A stretch of 64,000 nucleotides of DNA from DASQUK01 sp963756425 (lineage in GTDB: Bacteria; Actinomycetota; Acidimicrobiia; Acidimicrobiales; VFJN01), in assembly GCA_963756425.1 (NCBI GenBank), contig CAVWNW010000008.1, forward strand, positions 186,001-250,000, written 5' to 3'. The translations under genes and the position numbers were made by a program. The first letter of the stretch is position 1. Every line of letters begins with the position of its first letter. The notes under the pieces are model-generated. The model did no database searches. It saw only the letters and a program-made list of their open reading frames with translations, and was not told the origin of the DNA. Positions 44,093 through 52,950 of the stretch are shown piece after piece.

Positions 44093-44910
44093 GTGACCAC
44101 GCCACCGCCGGCACGGGGGTGGGTGACGCCCCGGCCGCGCAGGTGCCGAGCATCCCGCCGGGGCCGCTCCCGGCGGTTGCGCTCCGGGGCGTGAGCAAGG
44201 TCTACGGCGGTGGGCCAGCGGCCGTCGCCGCCATCGACCACATCGACCTCGACGTTGCCCCGGGCGGGCTCGTGTGCCTCGTGGGCGTGTCCGGCTGCGG
44301 CAAGAGCACGCTCTTGAACCTCATCGCCGGACTCGACCGACCGACCACGGGCCGCGTCGACGTCGAGGGTCGGACTGCACTGATGTTCCAGGACGCGGCC
44401 CTCTTCCCGTGGCTGACCGTCGCGTCGAACGTCGACCTGGCGCTCAAGCTCCGCAGGGTGCCCAAGGCCGAGCGTCGACCCCGCGTCGAGTCGTTGCTGC
44501 GCACCGTCCACCTCGAGGCGTTCGCCGACAAGCGGCCCCACGAGCTGTCCGGCGGCATGCGCCAACGGGTCGCGCTCGCCCGCGCCTTCGCACAGGACGC
44601 CGACGTCCTGTTGATGGACGAACCATTCGGAGCCCTCGATGCCATGACGCGGGACGTGCTCCACGACGAGCTCGAGAGCTTGTGGCGCGACCGCAGCCTC
44701 ACCATCGTGTTCGTCACCCACAACGTGCGCGAGGCAGCCCGCTTGGCCGACCGCATCGTCGTGCTGACGAGCCGACCCGGTCGCGTTGCGGCCACGTTCG
44801 ACGTGGACGTCGAGCGGCCCCGCCGCATCGAATCGCCCGAGGTCAGCGACGTCGCCGGGCGCATCACCGGACGCCTGCGCGAGGAGGTGCGCCGTCATGG
44901 CCGTCAGTGA
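44089..44910 (+). CDS. ABC transporter ATP-binding protein (SsuB/TauB-like)
   Basis: A 273-residue nucleotide-binding subunit. Walker A GVSGCGKSTLLNLIAG, Q-loop MFQDAALFPWL, signature ELSGGMRQRVALARAF and Walker B LLMDEPFGALDAMTRD are complete, plus the H-loop VFVTHNVREAARLAD. Start GTG 44089 overlaps the receptor gene, and its 3' end overlaps the permease gene by 14 bases. Energises import of the ligand bound by the lipoprotein. Confidence 0.95.
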   Translation: MSDHATAGTGVGDAPAAQVPSIPPGPLPAVALRGVSKVYGGGPAAVAAIDHIDLDVAPGGLVCLVGVSGCGKSTLLNLIAGLDRPTTGRVDVEGRTALMFQDAALFPWLTVASNVDLALKLRRVPKAERRPRVESLLRTVHLEAFADKRPHELSGGMRQRVALARAFAQDADVLLMDEPFGALDAMTRDVLHDELESLWRDRSLTIVFVTHNVREAARLADRIVVLTSRPGRVAATFDVDVERPRRIESPEVSDVAGRITGRLREEVRRHGRQ

Positions 44911-45775
44911 GACCCACGCGCTCGACCACGACCAGGAGCTCGCCGGGCTCGACCTCCTCGAGCTCGCCGGCGGCACCGGCGAGTCGAGGAGCCGCCGGAT
45001 CTGGAGGGCCACGTGGCCGAAGGTTGCGGCCGCCATCCTCGGCATCGGGATCTGGCAGCTGGTGGTGTGGTCGGGCTGGAAGCCGGAGTTCGCGCTGGCC
45101 CCGCCGCGCCAGGCCTGGGACGACCTCTGGGGCTACGCGGCCGACGGGACCCTGACTACCGCCCTCGGCATCACCATGCGACGGGCGCTCACGGGCTTCG
45201 CACTGGCAGCGGTCATCGGCACGGTCGTGGGCAGCCTGGTGGCCCGGATCCCGACGCTGCGCGCCGCCTTCGGGTCGCTCATCACCGGCCTCCAGACGAT
45301 GCCGTCGATCGCCTGGTTCCCGCTCGCGATCCTGATCTTCCAGCTCTCGGAGCGGGCGATCCTGTTCGTCGTCGTGCTCGGGGCGGCGCCGTCGATCGCC
45401 AACGGCCTCATCAACGGGGCCGACACCATCCCGCCGATCCTGCTGCGCGCGGGCCGCGTCCTCGGCGCGCGGGGCTTGGCCACCTACCGATACATCGTCC
45501 TGCCGGCGTCGCTGCCCTCGTTCGTCGGCGGCCTGAAGCAGGGGTGGGCGTTCGCGTGGCGGAGCCTGATGGCGGGTGAGCTGCTGGTGGTGATCCGCGG
45601 CAAGGAGTCGATCGGGTTCCTGCTGACCCAGAACCGCGCCGTCAACAACTCGTCGGGCCTGCTGGCCACCATGATCGTGATCCTGGTGATCGGCATCGCG
45701 GTCGACTCCCTGCTCTTCGGCAGGCTCGAGCGGGTCATCCGCCGCCGCTGGGGCCTGCTCGATCCGGCACAGTGA
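44897..45775 (+). CDS. ABC transporter permease (SsuC/TauC-like)
   Basis: A 292-residue inner-membrane permease. AAAILGIGIWQLVVWSG is the first membrane helix. ALTGFALAAVIGTVVGSLVA and TGLQTMPSIAWFPLAILIFQ precede the EAA-like loop RVLGARGLATYRYIVLPASL, which contacts the ATPase. Six helices fit the family. The ATG is inside the ATPase gene. It is the last gene of the importer. Confidence 0.95.
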   Translation: MAVSETHALDHDQELAGLDLLELAGGTGESRSRRIWRATWPKVAAAILGIGIWQLVVWSGWKPEFALAPPRQAWDDLWGYAADGTLTTALGITMRRALTGFALAAVIGTVVGSLVARIPTLRAAFGSLITGLQTMPSIAWFPLAILIFQLSERAILFVVVLGAAPSIANGLINGADTIPPILLRAGRVLGARGLATYRYIVLPASLPSFVGGLKQGWAFAWRSLMAGELLVVIRGKESIGFLLTQNRAVNNSSGLLATMIVILVIGIAVDSLLFGRLERVIRRRWGLLDPAQ

Positions 45776-45873
45776 CAATGCGTGGATGGTGAGGTGACGG
45801 TGCCACCGCACCGCCGGGCATCGCCACGGCCTCACCTAAGATCCTCATCGCGATCCTCGCCGTCCTGTCCCTG

Positions 45874-45975
45874 ATGATCGTGGCCTGCCTGGCGGCGCTC
45901 ATCTACATCGCCCTGCTGTTCGAGTTCCTGCTGCTCGCCCCCATCGTTCTGGTCGTACACGCCGTCCTGCGCTGA
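45874..45975 (+). CDS. Possible small hydrophobic membrane peptide
   Basis: A 33-codon frame, MIVACLAALIYIALLFEFLL onward, ending VVHAVLR. The same frame is hydrophobic for a dozen further codons upstream (ILIAILAVLSL) but lacks ATG/GTG/TTG there; a CTG or a start outside the usual set would be needed. It fills much of the 246-base gap between the importer and the acyl-CoA dehydrogenase. It could encode a single-pass membrane peptide. Confidence 0.3.
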   Translation: MIVACLAALIYIALLFEFLLLAPIVLVVHAVLR

Positions 45976-46021
45976 CCGGCGGGCCTGCGTCCGGCGGCGG
46001 GCGGGCCCTACGCTGGCCGCC

Positions 46022-47308
46022 ATGAGCGAGCGTCCGTCGAGGGTGACGAGGAGACAACGAGAGAGCGAGCGTGGCCCGAGCGGCCCGGCCGAAGGCCAAG
46101 AGCGGGGAGCAACGACTGATGCGAGCGCCGTCGTAGAGGAACGGATCGACAAGCTGTTGGCCGAGCTCGACCCGGCGTCGACCGATCCCATGGAGTTCCG
46201 TGGACGCCAGTACGACCTGGGGCTCGCCTGGGTGCACTTCCCCGAGGGTTCGGGGGGATTGGGCGTGCCACCCGCCCTGCAGCGCCGGGTCGACGAGCGG
46301 GTGTTCGCCGCCGGTGCCGCGCCTCCGGCCAGCCGCGAGTTCTTCGGGTGGACCCTGGCTGCTCCGACCGTGGTCACCAACGGCGACGAGGCGCTGCGGG
46401 AGCGGCTGCTGCGGCGCATGTTCACCGGGGAGGACGCCTGGTGCCAGCTCTTCAGCGAGCCCGGCGCTGGGTCCGACCTGGCCGGGCTCGCCACGCGGGC
46501 GGTGCGCGACGGCGACGAGTGGGTGATCAGCGGCCAGAAGGTCTGGAACACCCTCGCGCACATCGCGGACCGGGGCATGCTCGTGGCCCGGACCGACCCC
46601 GATGTGCCCAAGCACAAAGGCCTCACCTATTTCGCCCTGGACATGCACGCGCCCGGCGTGGAGGTCCGGCCGTTGCGGCAGCTGACGGGCGAGGCCGAGT
46701 TCAACGAGGTCTACATGTCCGAGGTGCTGGTGCCCGACGCCGACCGCATCGGCGACGTCGGTGACGGCTGGCGGGTGGCCATGACGACGCTCATGAACGA
46801 GCGCAGCGTCATCGGAGGCGGGGGCGGCCTGCCCCGCCGCGGCTCCGGCGCCATCGCCGAGGCGATGCGCATCTGGCGGGACGAGGTCACCGACCATCGT
46901 CACGCGCTGCGGGATCGGCTCGTGCGGCTGTGGATCGAGACCGAGGTCCTGCGGCTCACCAACATCCGCGCATCGCAGAACCGCAAGGCCGGCAACCCAG
47001 GACCGGAGGGATCGATCGCCAAGCTGGGCTTCGCCGAGCTCAACAAGGACGTCTACGAGCTGTGCGTCGACCTGCTGGGTCCGGCCGCCCTGGACGGCTA
47101 CGACTACACGATGCGGCGGGCGGAGAGCCTCGGCCTCGTGGGCCCCCCGGGCGAGGCGCGCAAGATGTTCCTGCGGGCGCGGGCCAACTCGATCGAGGGC
47201 GGCACGTCGGAGATCCAGCGCAACATCCTCGGTGAGCGGGTGCTGGGGTTGCCCGGCGAGCCCCGGGTCGACAAAGAGATGCCCTGGTCACAGGTGCCAC
47301 GGAACTGA
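46022..47308 (+). CDS. Acyl-CoA dehydrogenase
   Basis: A 428-residue FAD acyl-CoA dehydrogenase. WCQLFSEPGAGSDLAGLATR and WVISGQKVWNTLAHIADRGM bind the substrate and flavin; SIEGGTSEIQRNILGERVLG is the C-terminal signature. It is probably active on branched, cyclic or steroid-derived acyl-CoAs, not plain fatty acyl-CoAs. The first ~35 residues (MSERPSRVTRRQRESERG...) are coded by a dispersed repeat and are probably not part of the fold; a later start is possible. TACGCT (46009-46014) precedes the ATG by seven bases. Confidence 0.9.
   Translation: MSERPSRVTRRQRESERGPSGPAEGQERGATTDASAVVEERIDKLLAELDPASTDPMEFRGRQYDLGLAWVHFPEGSGGLGVPPALQRRVDERVFAAGAAPPASREFFGWTLAAPTVVTNGDEALRERLLRRMFTGEDAWCQLFSEPGAGSDLAGLATRAVRDGDEWVISGQKVWNTLAHIADRGMLVARTDPDVPKHKGLTYFALDMHAPGVEVRPLRQLTGEAEFNEVYMSEVLVPDADRIGDVGDGWRVAMTTLMNERSVIGGGGGLPRRGSGAIAEAMRIWRDEVTDHRHALRDRLVRLWIETEVLRLTNIRASQNRKAGNPGPEGSIAKLGFAELNKDVYELCVDLLGPAALDGYDYTMRRAESLGLVGPPGEARKMFLRARANSIEGGTSEIQRNILGERVLGLPGEPRVDKEMPWSQVPRN
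46024..46108 (+). repeat. Dispersed GAGCGAGCG repeat, copy within a gene start
   Basis: GAGCGAGCGTCCG at 46024-46036 and AGCGAGCGTGGCCCGAGCGG with GCCCGGCC..GAAGGCC..GAGCGGGGA to 46108. The same order of blocks is found on the opposite strand at 54869-54935. Here it encodes the N-terminus of the acyl-CoA dehydrogenase. Confidence 0.55.
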
Positions 47309-47377
47309 GGCGCACGCTCGGCCGTCGCGTGCCAAATGCGCGGGTGAGCCCGAACGGGACGCGGTAGACCGGCCGAC

Positions 47378-48034
47378 ATGGCCACGATCGTCGACCTCAG
47401 CCACGCAATCGAGCACGGGACCGTCACCTATCCCGGCCTCCCCGCGCCGGTGATCTCCGATCATGTCAGCCGCGAGGCGTCGCGCCAGCGCTACGCGCCC
47501 GGCTACGAGTTCCAGATCGGGCGCATCGACATGGTCGCCAACACGGGGACCTACCTCGACACGCCGTTCCATCGCTACCCGGACGGGCACGACCTCGCGG
47601 GGCTCGACCCCGCCCGGGTGGTCGGGGTGCCCGGGATCGTGGTCGACGCCGGTGGAGACCAGGAGATCCCCGCCGCGTCGCTGGACGGGCTCGACGTGGC
47701 GGGGCACGCGGTGCTGTTCCGCACCGGCTGGGACCGCCACTGGGGCACCGAGCGTTACGGCGAGCCCGACCATCCCTACCTCAGCGTGGCCGCGGCGGAG
47801 CGCCTGGCCGAGGGCGGCGCCGCCGTGGTGGGCATCGACTCGGTCAACATCGACGGCACCCGCACGGGCGAGCGGCCGATCCATTCGGTCCTGCTGGCCG
47901 CTGGGGTTCCGATCATCGAGCACCTCACCGGCCTCGGGCAGCTCGGCGAGCGCCCGTTCACGCTGGTGGCCGTGCCACCGGCGATACGCGGGATGGGCTC
48001 GTTCCCGGTGCGGGCACTGGCGGTCGTCACCTGA
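47378..48034 (+). CDS. Cyclase family protein (kynurenine formamidase-like hydrolase)
   Basis: A 218-residue metal-dependent cyclase/amidohydrolase. IVDLSHAIEHGTVTYPGLPA and the metal-binding motif NTGTYLDTPFHRYPDGHDL are diagnostic; AGHAVLFRTGWDRHW and GVPIIEHLTGLGQLG follow. It would open an amide or lactone-like bond. The gene ends exactly where an MFS gene begins, and the two may form a small transport-metabolism unit with the acyl-CoA dehydrogenase upstream. Confidence 0.9.
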   Translation: MATIVDLSHAIEHGTVTYPGLPAPVISDHVSREASRQRYAPGYEFQIGRIDMVANTGTYLDTPFHRYPDGHDLAGLDPARVVGVPGIVVDAGGDQEIPAASLDGLDVAGHAVLFRTGWDRHWGTERYGEPDHPYLSVAAAERLAEGGAAVVGIDSVNIDGTRTGERPIHSVLLAAGVPIIEHLTGLGQLGERPFTLVAVPPAIRGMGSFPVRALAVVT

Positions 48035-49273
48035 GTGTCCCTTCGGCCGCGGACGCGTCGGGCACCGTGGATCGGCGCCGTTGCGGTCGCGTTCGTCGCC
48101 AACGGGCTCGGCGGGCCGAGCTTCCTGGCTCGCCTGCCCGAGCGCCAGTCCGACCTCGGCCTCTCCGACGCCACGCTGGGGCTGACGCTCGTCGGCATGG
48201 CCCTGGGGGCCATGGCCGCAAGCCCGGTGGCCGGCGGTTTGGTGAGTCGGGTGGGCAGCCGCCGGGTGCTGCTGGTCGCCGCCGGCGGCCTGGGGGCCAG
48301 CCTGTGGACGGTCGGGGCCGCGCCCAACGCCCCGACGCTGTTCGCCGCCCTGACAGTGGTCGGTGCCACGGACGCGGCCATGGACATCTCGATGAACGCC
48401 AACGGCGCCGCCTACGAGACCCGGTCGGGCCGATCGGTGATGCACGGGCTCCACGGCACCTGGAGCCTGGGGGCCCTGGCCGCGGCCGGCATCGCCGCCG
48501 CCGGGGCGGCCACCGGCGTCCCGCTCACGCTGCACCTGGCGCTGGTGGGCGCCCTGATCGCCGGCAGTGTGCTCGCAGCCCGCGGGGGCCTGGTGGGCGA
48601 CGACGCCCGGACCCCGGTGGCGGCCGACCCCGGCGCCCCGGATCCCGCACCGGTAGGCGACGACGCGCCCCGGCGAGTCAGGCTCATCCGGCCCATCGTG
48701 GTCCTCGCTGCCGCCACCGTCGGCGGCGCCATCGTCGAGGGTGCGCCCTCCGACTGGTCCGCCATCCAGCTGGAGCGCATGGGCGTAGCGGCGGGCGTGT
48801 CCGCGCTGGGCTACGCGGCCTTCATGGCGGGCATGGTTGGCGGCCGCTTCGCCGGCGACCGGCTCACCGAGCGGTTCGGCGGCGCCGTCGTGCTCCGGTG
48901 CGGCACCGCACTGGTCGCGGCCGGCCTGGTGATCGGCGTCGCCGTGAATCACCCCGTCGCGTTCGCGATCGGGCTGGCGCTCGCCGGCCTCGGCGCCGCC
49001 GGCTTCTTCCCCCTGGCCTTCTCGGCCGCGGCCAGGACCGAGGGCGTTTCCCCGGGGTCAGGTGCGGCCGCGGTGTCGCTGGCCGCCCGGCTGGGGTTCA
49101 TGGTGGAACCCGTCCTCATCGGCGCGGTTGCCGAGCTGCTGAGCCTGCGCTGGGCGTTCGGGCTGGTCGCCGCGGTGGCGCTGGTGCTCGCGGCCGCTGC
49201 GCCCCGGATCGTCCCAGGGCGTGGCCCGTCGACGATGGCTGCCGTGCGGCTGGCCGACCTCCGCGAACCGTGA
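48035..49273 (+). CDS. MFS transporter
   Basis: A 412-residue 12-helix major facilitator protein. It starts with FVANGLGGPSFLARLPERQS, has MALGAMAASPVAGGLVSRVG as the first-half motif, a central acidic loop, and FMAGMVGGRFAGDRLTERFG as the second-half signature. It is probably a drug, sugar or metabolite exporter. The GTG start immediately follows the cyclase stop. It converges on an SDR gene with a three-base gap. Confidence 0.9.
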   Translation: MSLRPRTRRAPWIGAVAVAFVANGLGGPSFLARLPERQSDLGLSDATLGLTLVGMALGAMAASPVAGGLVSRVGSRRVLLVAAGGLGASLWTVGAAPNAPTLFAALTVVGATDAAMDISMNANGAAYETRSGRSVMHGLHGTWSLGALAAAGIAAAGAATGVPLTLHLALVGALIAGSVLAARGGLVGDDARTPVAADPGAPDPAPVGDDAPRRVRLIRPIVVLAAATVGGAIVEGAPSDWSAIQLERMGVAAGVSALGYAAFMAGMVGGRFAGDRLTERFGGAVVLRCGTALVAAGLVIGVAVNHPVAFAIGLALAGLGAAGFFPLAFSAAARTEGVSPGSGAAAVSLAARLGFMVEPVLIGAVAELLSLRWAFGLVAAVALVLAAAAPRIVPGRGPSTMAAVRLADLREP

Positions 49274-49276
49274 CCG

Positions 49277-50044
49277 TCAGGCGAGGCTGGCGATGCCGCC
49301 GTCGACCGGGATGACGGCACCGGTGACGTAGGCACCCGCCCGGGATGCGAGATAGACCGCCGCACCCGCCATGTCGTCGGGGCGCCCGATGCGCTTCAGC
49401 GGCGTGCCCGCTGCGATCTGCTCGCCGAACGCCTCGAGCGTGGCGGCCATCATCTTCGACTCGAACGGTCCCGGAGCGATGGCGTTGACCGTGATCTCGG
49501 GCGCCAGCCGCTTCGCGAGGTGGCGGGTGAGCATGTGCACCGCCGCCTTCGACGCCGAGTACGAGTAGTTCTCCATCAGCGGCACCCTGATGCCGTCGAT
49601 CGAGCCGATGTTGATCACCCTGGCCGGATCCTCGGCCGTGCCCGCTGCTTCGAGCAACGGCAGGAGGAACTTGGTCAGATGGAACACGCCCTTGACGTTG
49701 AGGGCCAGCGCCCGCTCCCACGCCGGCTCGTCGAACTGCTCGAGCGGCGCGCCCCACGTCGCGCCCGCATTGTTGACCAGGATGTCGAGGCTCGACTCCC
49801 GGGCGGCGATGGCCTCGGCCAGCCGCCGGCACTCGGGTTCGGTGGACAGGTCCGCGGCGATGGCGTGGCACTCGCCCACCTTCGACAGCTCGGCCGCCAC
49901 CTCGTCCAACACGTCGGCCTTCCGTGACGAGATGTACACCCGGGCGCCGGCCTCGACGTAGCCCCGGGCGATCATCAGCCCGATGCCGCGTGATCCACCG
50001 GTCACGAGGGCGGTCTTGCCGGCGATGGAGAAGAGGTCGTTCAT
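49277..50044 (-). CDS. SDR family oxidoreductase (3-oxoacyl-ACP-reductase-like)
   Basis: A 255-residue classical SDR. ALVTGGSRGIGLMIARGYVE binds the cofactor, LVNNAGATWGAPLEQF is the NNAG motif, NIGSIDG and YSYSASKAAVHM carry the catalytic Ser, Tyr and Lys, and VPVDGGIASLA closes the fold. It probably acts on a 3-hydroxy/3-oxoacyl-CoA. It is the last gene of the operon after the carboxyltransferase. Start ATG 50044; a second ATG at 50053 is possible. Confidence 0.9.
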   Translation of the reverse strand: MNDLFSIAGKTALVTGGSRGIGLMIARGYVEAGARVYISSRKADVLDEVAAELSKVGECHAIAADLSTEPECRRLAEAIAARESSLDILVNNAGATWGAPLEQFDEPAWERALALNVKGVFHLTKFLLPLLEAAGTAEDPARVINIGSIDGIRVPLMENYSYSASKAAVHMLTRHLAKRLAPEITVNAIAPGPFESKMMAATLEAFGEQIAAGTPLKRIGRPDDMAGAAVYLASRAGAYVTGAVIPVDGGIASLA

Positions 50045-50054
50045 CGGGGGCATC

Positions 50055-51953
50055 TCACCACGTGTCGATGTAGGGCCGCTTCTTGCTGAGGCGGGGACCC
50101 GCCGCCGGCGGGGAAGCGCCGAAGGTGGTCGCGATCCAACGGCGGCTGTCGGCGGGGTCGATCACGTCGTCGATCTCGAAGTGCGTGGCCGCGTTGATGG
50201 CCTTGCCGTGCTCGTAGGCCTGGGCGACCATGCGCTCGAACGCCCGGTCGCGCTCGGCGGGGTCGTCGATGGCCTCGAGCTCGCCGCGGTAGCCGAGGCG
50301 CACGGCGCCCTCCAGTCCCATCCCGCCGAACTCGCCCGTGGGCCAGGCGACGCAGAACAGCGGCGCCTTGAAGCTGCCGGCGGCCATGGCCTGGGCGCCG
50401 AGCCCGTAGCCCTTCCGGAGGACGATCGTGCCCGTGGGCACGGTGAGGTTGGCACCGGTGACGAACAGGCGGCAGGCATGGCGCACCAGCGCAGTGGTCT
50501 CGGCGTCGGGGCCGACCATGATCCCAGGGGTGTCGCACAGGAACAGCAGGGGCACGTCGAACGCGTCGCAGACCTGCATGAACCGGGCGGCCTTGTCGGC
50601 GCCATCGGCGTCGATGGCCCCGGCCTGGTGGGCGGGGTTGTTGGCCACGATGCCGAGCGGCCGGCCCTCGACCCGCGCCAGCACGGTGATCATCCCCAGG
50701 CCGAAGCCGGCGCGCAGCTCGAGCACCGAATCGGTGTCGGCCAGCGTCTCGATCACGGCGCGGACGTCGTAGACCCGCCGCCGATTCTCCGGAACGAGGT
50801 CGCGCAGGATGGCCTGGTCAGCGCACGCCCAGCCATCGCGGGACCCACCGAAGTAGGAGAGGTAGCGCTTGGCCACGGCCACCGCCTCGGCCTCGTCGGC
50901 GACCGGGATGTCCACCACCCCGTTGCCGACCTGCACGTCGAGCGGGCCGATCTCCTCGGGTGCGAACACGCCCAGACCCCCGCCCTCGATCATCGCCGGG
51001 CCGCCCATGCCGATGTTGGACCCGGCCGTGGCGATCACCACGTCGCAGCAGCCGAGGATGGCGGCGTTGCCGGCGAAGCACCGCCCGGACGTGATGCCGA
51101 CGAGCGGGACCCGGCCGCTGAGCCCGCCCCACAGGTTGAACGCCAGGCAGTCGAGCCCCGACACACCCGGGGCGTCGGTGTCGCCCGGCCGCCCCCCGCC
51201 CCCCTCGGCGAAGAACACGACCGGCAGCCCCTGGCGCTCGATCACGTCGAACAGCCGGTCCTTCTTGCGATGGTTCTGGTAGCCCTGGGTCCCGGCCAGC
51301 ACCGTGTAGTCGTAGGACAGCACGGCCGTGGGGCGGCCGTCGACCGTGCCCACCCCCGCGACCAGGCCATCGGCGGGCGTGCGGGCGATCAGGTCGTCCA
51401 GTGACCGGCGGCGGCGCTGCGCAGCGATGACCAGCGGCCCGTACTCGACGAAGCTGCCGGGGTCGACCAGATCGGCGACGTTCTCGCGCGTCGTGCGCTG
51501 TCCCGTGCTTCGCCGGCGGGCCACGCCCTCGGGGCGGCTGTCGTCGAGGCCGGCCTCGTGGCGCTCGACCACCTCGGCCAGGTCCGCCCTCGGCGCGGCG
51601 TCTCCGTCCCCGGCCCGCGGCGTCCCGCCTGCCGGCTGGGCGGCACCGGCGGGCGCAGCGCCGGCGGGCGTGGCGCGGGCGGGCGTGGCGCGGGAGGGTG
51701 TGACGTCGGCGGGAAGAGCCACGGCCGGCGCAGCCGCCGCCTCCTCGACGACGGCCAGCAGGTCGCCGGACCCGACGGCGTCACCGGGCGCCACCACCAC
51801 CTTGCCGATCGTGCCCGCAGCCCCTGCCTCCACGACGTACTCCATCTTCATGGACTCGACGATCACGACCGGCGACGACGGCTCGACCCGGGTCCCGGGG
51901 CCGGCAACCACGCGGACGACGGATCCACGCAGCGGCGAACGAACCTCCGCCAT
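50055..51953 (-). CDS. Biotin carboxyl carrier-carboxyltransferase fusion
   Basis: A 632-residue fusion. Residues ~1-70 are a biotinyl domain with ESMKMEY (Lys36 is the biotin site). An Ala/Pro/Thr repeat linker (~80-115) is followed by a carboxyltransferase domain pair: DGLVAGVGTVDGRPTAVLSY, GGGRPGDTDAPGVSGLDCLA, GNAAILGCCDVVIATAGSNI, then PLLFLCDTPGIMVGPDAETT and EFGGMGLEGAVRLGYRGELE. It should transfer CO2 from biotin to an acyl-CoA. No biotin carboxylase is nearby. It sits between a 3-hydroxyacyl-CoA dehydrogenase and an SDR. The usual actinobacterial enzyme puts the biotin domain on the carboxylase subunit. Confidence 0.92.
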   Translation of the reverse strand: MAEVRSPLRGSVVRVVAGPGTRVEPSSPVVIVESMKMEYVVEAGAAGTIGKVVVAPGDAVGSGDLLAVVEEAAAAPAVALPADVTPSRATPARATPAGAAPAGAAQPAGGTPRAGDGDAAPRADLAEVVERHEAGLDDSRPEGVARRRSTGQRTTRENVADLVDPGSFVEYGPLVIAAQRRRRSLDDLIARTPADGLVAGVGTVDGRPTAVLSYDYTVLAGTQGYQNHRKKDRLFDVIERQGLPVVFFAEGGGGRPGDTDAPGVSGLDCLAFNLWGGLSGRVPLVGITSGRCFAGNAAILGCCDVVIATAGSNIGMGGPAMIEGGGLGVFAPEEIGPLDVQVGNGVVDIPVADEAEAVAVAKRYLSYFGGSRDGWACADQAILRDLVPENRRRVYDVRAVIETLADTDSVLELRAGFGLGMITVLARVEGRPLGIVANNPAHQAGAIDADGADKAARFMQVCDAFDVPLLFLCDTPGIMVGPDAETTALVRHACRLFVTGANLTVPTGTIVLRKGYGLGAQAMAAGSFKAPLFCVAWPTGEFGGMGLEGAVRLGYRGELEAIDDPAERDRAFERMVAQAYEHGKAINAATHFEIDDVIDPADSRRWIATTFGASPPAAGPRLSKKRPYIDTW

Positions 51954-51964
51954 GCAGAGCCCCG

Positions 51965-52822
51965 TCAGGCCGTCGAGTACTCGTGGAAGCCGCGACCGCT
52001 CTTGCGGCCCAGCAACCCGGCCTCGACCATGCGCACCAGCAGGGGCGGAGGGGCGTAGAGCTGCTCCCGGAACTCCTCGTACAGCGACTCGGCGACCGCC
52101 TTGGTGGTGTCGAGCCCGATCAGGTCGGTGAGCGCCAGCGGGCCCATGGGGTGGGCGCAGCCCTCGACCATGCCGGCGTCGATGTCCTCGGCGGTAGCGA
52201 ATCCCGACTCGAGCATGCGGATGGCCGACAGCAGGTAGGGAATGAGCAGGGCGTTGACCACGAATCCCGCCCGGTCCTGCGAGCGGATCACATGCTTGCC
52301 CATGGCCTCGGCGAAGCCGGCAGCCCGCTCCGCGGTCCGCTCGGAGGTGAGCAGCGAACTGACCAGCTCGACCAGCTTGAGCACCGGCACGGGGTTGAAG
52401 AAGTGGATGCCGATGACCTGCTCGGGCCGGCTAGTGGCCATGCCGAGCTTCATGATCGGGATCGAGGACGTGTTCGACGCCAGGATGGCCGAGGAGTCCT
52501 CGATGACCTTGTCGAGGGCGGTGAACACCTGCTTCTTCGCGTCCTCGTCCTCGATGATGGCCTCGACAACGACCTCGCGGTCGGCCAGCTCGCCCAGGTC
52601 CGTGACGAAGCGCAGGCGCGCCTGTGCGGCGGCGATGTCGTCCTCCGTGAGCTTGCCGGCCCGCAGGCCCCGGGCCAGCGACCCGTCGATCTTGCGCCGA
52701 CCGGCGTCGGCGCGGGACTCGTCGACCTCCTGGACCACGACGTCGAACCCGGACCGGGCCGCCATCTCCGCGATGCCCGACCCCATCAGCCCACAGCCGA
52801 CCACTCCCACACGCTCAGTCAC
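51965..52822 (-). CDS. 3-hydroxyacyl-CoA dehydrogenase (FadB2/PaaH-like)
   Basis: A 285-residue NAD-dependent dehydrogenase. RVGVVGCGLMGSGIAEMAAR binds NAD, SAILASNTSSIPIMKLG, HFFNPVPVLKLVELVSS (catalytic His-Glu pair) and GCAHPMGPLALTDLIGLDTT are diagnostic. The GTG at 52822 is chosen with AAAGGTGGG just upstream; the open frame extends to 52963. The gene is the first of an operon with the carboxyltransferase and an SDR. Confidence 0.92.
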   Translation of the reverse strand: MTERVGVVGCGLMGSGIAEMAARSGFDVVVQEVDESRADAGRRKIDGSLARGLRAGKLTEDDIAAAQARLRFVTDLGELADREVVVEAIIEDEDAKKQVFTALDKVIEDSSAILASNTSSIPIMKLGMATSRPEQVIGIHFFNPVPVLKLVELVSSLLTSERTAERAAGFAEAMGKHVIRSQDRAGFVVNALLIPYLLSAIRMLESGFATAEDIDAGMVEGCAHPMGPLALTDLIGLDTTKAVAESLYEEFREQLYAPPPLLVRMVEAGLLGRKSGRGFHEYSTA

Positions 52823-52950
52823 GCCCACCTTTATAGCCGGGACATGCGAGTCATCGCCCTGACCTGGGGTTTTGCCCACCCGATCGGTGCAGTCCGCCCC
52901 CCGACTCCTCGGGTCCGCCGGTCGGCGGTGAAACGGGTAGACCCTTTGAC

